DNA of 23,414 nt. It comes from Akkermansiaceae bacterium UBA2367. Lineage in GTDB: Bacteria; Verrucomicrobiota; Verrucomicrobiia; Verrucomicrobiales; DEV007. Shown in pieces: positions 21,083 through 23,414 of the stretch. Position 1 is the stretch's first letter; each line of letters begins with the position of its first letter. The translations under genes were made by a program, and so were the position numbers. The DNA is taken from contig DDTJ01000060.1 of assembly GCA_002344525.1 (NCBI GenBank), positions 1 to 23,414 on the forward strand, written 5' to 3'. The notes under the pieces are model-generated. The model was not told the origin of the DNA. It saw only the letters and a list, made by a program, of their open reading frames with translations, and searched no databases.

Positions 21083-21757
21083 ATGCGACTTTTGATTGTC
21101 GAAGACGAGCCGAAGACCGCCGCTTTGCTCGGACGTGCGCTGAGAACCGAAGGGGTCGAGGTGGATTGGTCCGACAACGGCGAACAGGGGCTGGAGATGG
21201 CGTCGCAAGGAGGCTTCGACGTGCTGCTGGTCGACATCATGCTGCCGGGCCTCGACGGGCTCAGCCTCGTTCGCGCCCTGCGGGCCGGGGGGATCGCCAC
21301 CCCGGTCATCATGCTCTCCGCCCGAGGCGAGGTGGAGCAGCGTGTCGAGGGCCTCGACGCGGGGGCGGACGACTACCTGCCCAAGCCCTTCGCGATGTCG
21401 GAGCTGATCGCCCGGATCCGGTCCCAGGTGCGGCGCAGCACCTTGCAGAAACCGATCCCGCTTTCGCTCGGCGACCTGACTTTCGAGCCGGCCACGCGGG
21501 AGGTGCGGCGCGGGGGGCAGCGTATCGAGCTGTCGCCCCGCGAAAGCCTGCTTCTCGAATGCCTGTTCCGGGCGGAGGGCGACGCCGTCACCCGCCGGGA
21601 CATCATCAGCGCGGTGTGGGGCTACGACTTCGACACCGGAACCAATCTCGTGGAAGTTTACATCCGGCGTCTGCGGGATAAAGTGGATCGGGATTTCCCC
21701 GAGAAACTGATCCAAACGGTGCGCGGCTTCGGATACGCGCTCCGGCTCCGGCCATGA
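21083..21757 (+). CDS. OmpR-family response regulator
   Basis: This is a cytoplasmic DNA-binding response regulator of 224 residues. The receiver domain (residues 1-115) has the acidic pair in IVEDEP, the phospho-acceptor Asp51 (LLVDIMLPGLDG), Ser79 and Lys101 in YLPKPF. The C-terminal winged helix (about residues 128-222) has LSPRESLLLECL, GYDFDTGTNLVEVYIRRLRD and the terminal TVRGFGYALR. The sequence style is closest to the CusR/CopR/QseB group. The ATG start is supported by MRLLIVEDE. Its stop overlaps the kinase start by 4 nt (ATGA). Two near-identical boxes in the divergent region suggest that it controls itself and the TonB-dependent receptor. Confidence 0.95.
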   Translation: MRLLIVEDEPKTAALLGRALRTEGVEVDWSDNGEQGLEMASQGGFDVLLVDIMLPGLDGLSLVRALRAGGIATPVIMLSARGEVEQRVEGLDAGADDYLPKPFAMSELIARIRSQVRRSTLQKPIPLSLGDLTFEPATREVRRGGQRIELSPRESLLLECLFRAEGDAVTRRDIISAVWGYDFDTGTNLVEVYIRRLRDKVDRDFPEKLIQTVRGFGYALRLRP

Positions 21758-22815
21758 CGCTGCGCCGCCGCATCTTCCTCTACTATTCGGCGACGCTCAG
21801 CCTCTCGCTGGTGATCGTGGGCTTCTGGAGCTGGTTCGAGCTGAACGAGCACCGGGACATCTTCGTGCGCGAAGGAGTGGAGGCCGCCTTGCAGCACGAT
21901 CTCCTCTCGGAAGCCATCGAGGTCGTCCTCTACGGGGGGCTTCCCGCGATCCTGCTCGGCATCGTGGGCGGGAGCATCCTGATCGCCCGCGCCCTGCGCC
22001 CGATCGAGGTCCTGACCGACGCATTGGAAAAAACCGACGTCTCGACGCTTTCCGATCCCGTCCCGGTCAGCGGCAAGGGCGGCGAACTGGACCGGATGGC
22101 CGTCGTCTTCAACCGGATGAAGGAGCGCCTTTCGCTCTCCTTCACCCAGACGCGGGAGTTCACGCTGAACGCCTCGCATGAGCTGAAAACGCCCCTGACG
22201 ATCATGCACGCCACCTTGGAGCAAACGATCACGCGACCGGAGGCGACGGAGGCGGAACGGGAAAGCGCCGTCGCCATGCTGGAGGAGGTGCAGCGGCTTT
22301 CCTCCATCGTCGGGCAGCTCTCCTTCCTCGCCCGCGCGGATGCGGGACTGATGCCTTTGCACCGGGAGCCGGTCGCGCTGCACGAACTGATGCGGGATCT
22401 CGCGGAGGAAATCGCCATCCTCGCCTCCGGCACGGACATCTCGGTGACGATGCCCTGCTGCGAGCCTGCGGTGGTCTCGGCGGACCGGATGCGCTTGCGC
22501 CAACTCCTCCTGAATCTCGGGGACAACGCCGTGAAATACAACGAGGCGGGCGGCACCGTCGAGTTGGCGCTCCGCCGGATCGACGGCGGGGCGGAGTTCA
22601 CCCTCGCGAACACGGGCAAGGCCCTCCCCGCCGATCTCCGCGCACGGGTCTTCGACCGCTTCTTTCGCGGCGATCCCGCGCACAACTCCGCCATCGAAGG
22701 CAGCGGCCTCGGCCTCAGCATCGCGCGATCCATCGTCGTGGCGCACGAGGGGAGGATCGCCTACGAGGTGCTCCCGGATGGCCGGACCCAAGTGCGCGTG
22801 TCCCTTCCCTCGTAG
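21754..22815 (+). CDS. Sensor histidine kinase
   Basis: This inner-membrane kinase is the partner of the preceding regulator. Over 353 residues it has a first membrane helix (about 9-28), a periplasmic loop of only about 30 residues, a second helix (about 58-79), and a HAMP linker (ALRPIEVLTDALEKTDVSTL). The HisKA domain has phospho-accepting His142 (NASHELKTPL). The ATPase domain shows the N-box LLLNLGDNAVKYN, a G1 region ANTGKALP, an F-box VFDRFFRGD and the G2 box GSGLGLSIARSI. The G1 Asp is replaced by Asn, a change also seen in some CusS-like kinases. The very short sensor loop suggests detection of an ion or of a membrane signal. Translation is coupled to the regulator by the ATGA overlap. 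Confidence 0.93.
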   Translation: MTLRRRIFLYYSATLSLSLVIVGFWSWFELNEHRDIFVREGVEAALQHDLLSEAIEVVLYGGLPAILLGIVGGSILIARALRPIEVLTDALEKTDVSTLSDPVPVSGKGGELDRMAVVFNRMKERLSLSFTQTREFTLNASHELKTPLTIMHATLEQTITRPEATEAERESAVAMLEEVQRLSSIVGQLSFLARADAGLMPLHREPVALHELMRDLAEEIAILASGTDISVTMPCCEPAVVSADRMRLRQLLLNLGDNAVKYNEAGGTVELALRRIDGGAEFTLANTGKALPADLRARVFDRFFRGDPAHNSAIEGSGLGLSIARSIVVAHEGRIAYEVLPDGRTQVRVSLPS

Positions 22816-22827
22816 ATCCCCCTCGCT

Positions 22828-23265
22828 ATGGAACGCTGGAAACTCTATGCCTTCGCCGCTGCCCTCTTCGCCGGGCTGACCTCGGTCGTGGCCAAGGCGG
22901 GGCTGAAAGCCGTCGGCCCCGATCTGGGGCTCGCCGTGCGCACTGTTTTCGTCTTCGTCTTCACCCTGATCGCCGCCGTCTTCCTGATCGATCTTTCCAA
23001 GGCCCCCGCGACCCTCCAAGCGGCCGGATGGAAGACCGTCTCCCTGCTCGCCCTCTCCGCCCTGACCACCACGCTTTCCTGGATCTGCTATTACCGGGCG
23101 ATCCACGAAGGAGCCGTTTCCTATGTCTCGCTCGTGGACAAAGGCAGCGTCCTCGTCACGCTCGCCCTGTCCGTGCTCCTCCTCGGGGAGCCGATGACGT
23201 GGCGGCTCGTCGGAGGCGCGGCCCTGATCGTGGTCGGGCTCCTCGTGCTGGCCGGGGGGAAATGA
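22828..23265 (+). CDS. Half-size EamA-family transporter
   Basis: This 145-residue membrane protein has five predicted helices (about residues 5-28, 34-54, 67-88, 100-119, 125-142). It fits a single EamA (DMT superfamily) domain: the N-terminal AAALFAGLTSVVAKAGLKAV, the central WICYYRAIHEGAVSYVSLVD, and the C-terminal LLLGEPMTWRLVGGAALIVV. Full DMT transporters carry two such domains, so this one would act as a dimer. It begins 12 nt after the kinase stop and may be cotranscribed with the two-component genes, but no substrate can be inferred. The ATG at 22828 gives a complete first helix. Confidence 0.85.
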   Translation: MERWKLYAFAAALFAGLTSVVAKAGLKAVGPDLGLAVRTVFVFVFTLIAAVFLIDLSKAPATLQAAGWKTVSLLALSALTTTLSWICYYRAIHEGAVSYVSLVDKGSVLVTLALSVLLLGEPMTWRLVGGAALIVVGLLVLAGGK

Positions 23266-23333
23266 ACGAGGGGCGATCAAGGAAAGCCCAAGGGCTTCGC
23301 ATGAAATGTGAACACCGCGGGGCAACGATGCCC

Positions 23334-23406
23334 GTAGAGAAGTTCGTGAGAACTTCTCCCCCGAAGTCCAAGGGACGCCAGCCGAAGTTCTCACGAACTT
23401 CGCTAC
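23334..23406. repeat. Double-hairpin inverted repeat at the right end
   Basis: Segment 23334-23356 pairs with 23384-23406 at 22 of 23 positions. Each arm also contains its own hairpin, GAAGTTC-TCAC-GAACTTC or its complement, so the unit can fold either as one long stem or as two small ones. It follows the EamA gene and could be its terminator. No gene is visible from 23266 to the end of the window. Confidence 0.8.
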
Positions 23407-23414
23407 AAGGCTCC

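Noticed and set aside
21658..23394. A 578-codon minus-strand frame across the kinase and EamA genes
   Set aside because: It is a shadow of three convincingly identified plus-strand genes.

Overview
The window is a GC-rich bacterial chromosomal segment, most likely from a Verrucomicrobiota member. This is an inference from gene content: a large TonB-dependent receptor, big secreted PQQ-like beta-propellers, few clear Shine-Dalgarno sites, and intergenic hairpins built from tandem short words of a kind I associate with that phylum from memory. No rRNA, tRNA, CRISPR array, phage or intact insertion sequence is visible.

Left part (1-5153): an AT-rich leader precedes a LysM lipoprotein gene and mogA (molybdenum cofactor synthesis). 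These converge on an orphan BatA/VWA membrane protein. Upstream of it, hmp (flavohaemoglobin, NO detoxification) diverges from an Rrf2-family nsrR gene. Their shared intergenic region carries a 33-bp near-palindrome, so this looks like a self-contained nitric-oxide defence module.

Middle-left (5154-6820): a decayed IS4-type transposase fragment, then panD (aspartate decarboxylase) divergent from an orphan ExbD/TolR-like membrane protein.

Central block (6821-17129, all minus strand): transcription runs from a membrane-anchored beta-sandwich protein (17129), through two secreted PQQ-like beta-propeller proteins (16114 and 13780), a LuxE/PaaK-like adenylate-forming enzyme (12160), an aldehyde-dehydrogenase-fold enzyme (10978) and an iron-dependent alcohol dehydrogenase (9519), to a membrane-anchored alkaline-phosphatase-superfamily protein (8272). 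The three middle enzymes form a plausible route carboxylate -> acyl-AMP -> aldehyde -> alcohol. The last protein seems to lack several metal ligands. A 30-bp perfect inverted repeat sits between the adenylating enzyme and the aldehyde dehydrogenase. This cluster is the best candidate for an undescribed system in the window.

Right part (17130-23414): two small hypothetical genes lie among repeats. A FecA-like TonB-dependent receptor gene follows, divergent from an OmpR-family response regulator and sensor kinase operon with a half-size EamA transporter behind it. Two near-identical 19-bp boxes in the divergent region suggest the regulator controls both sides. Almost every intergenic gap in the window holds a hairpin or tandem-word repeat, each with a different word.
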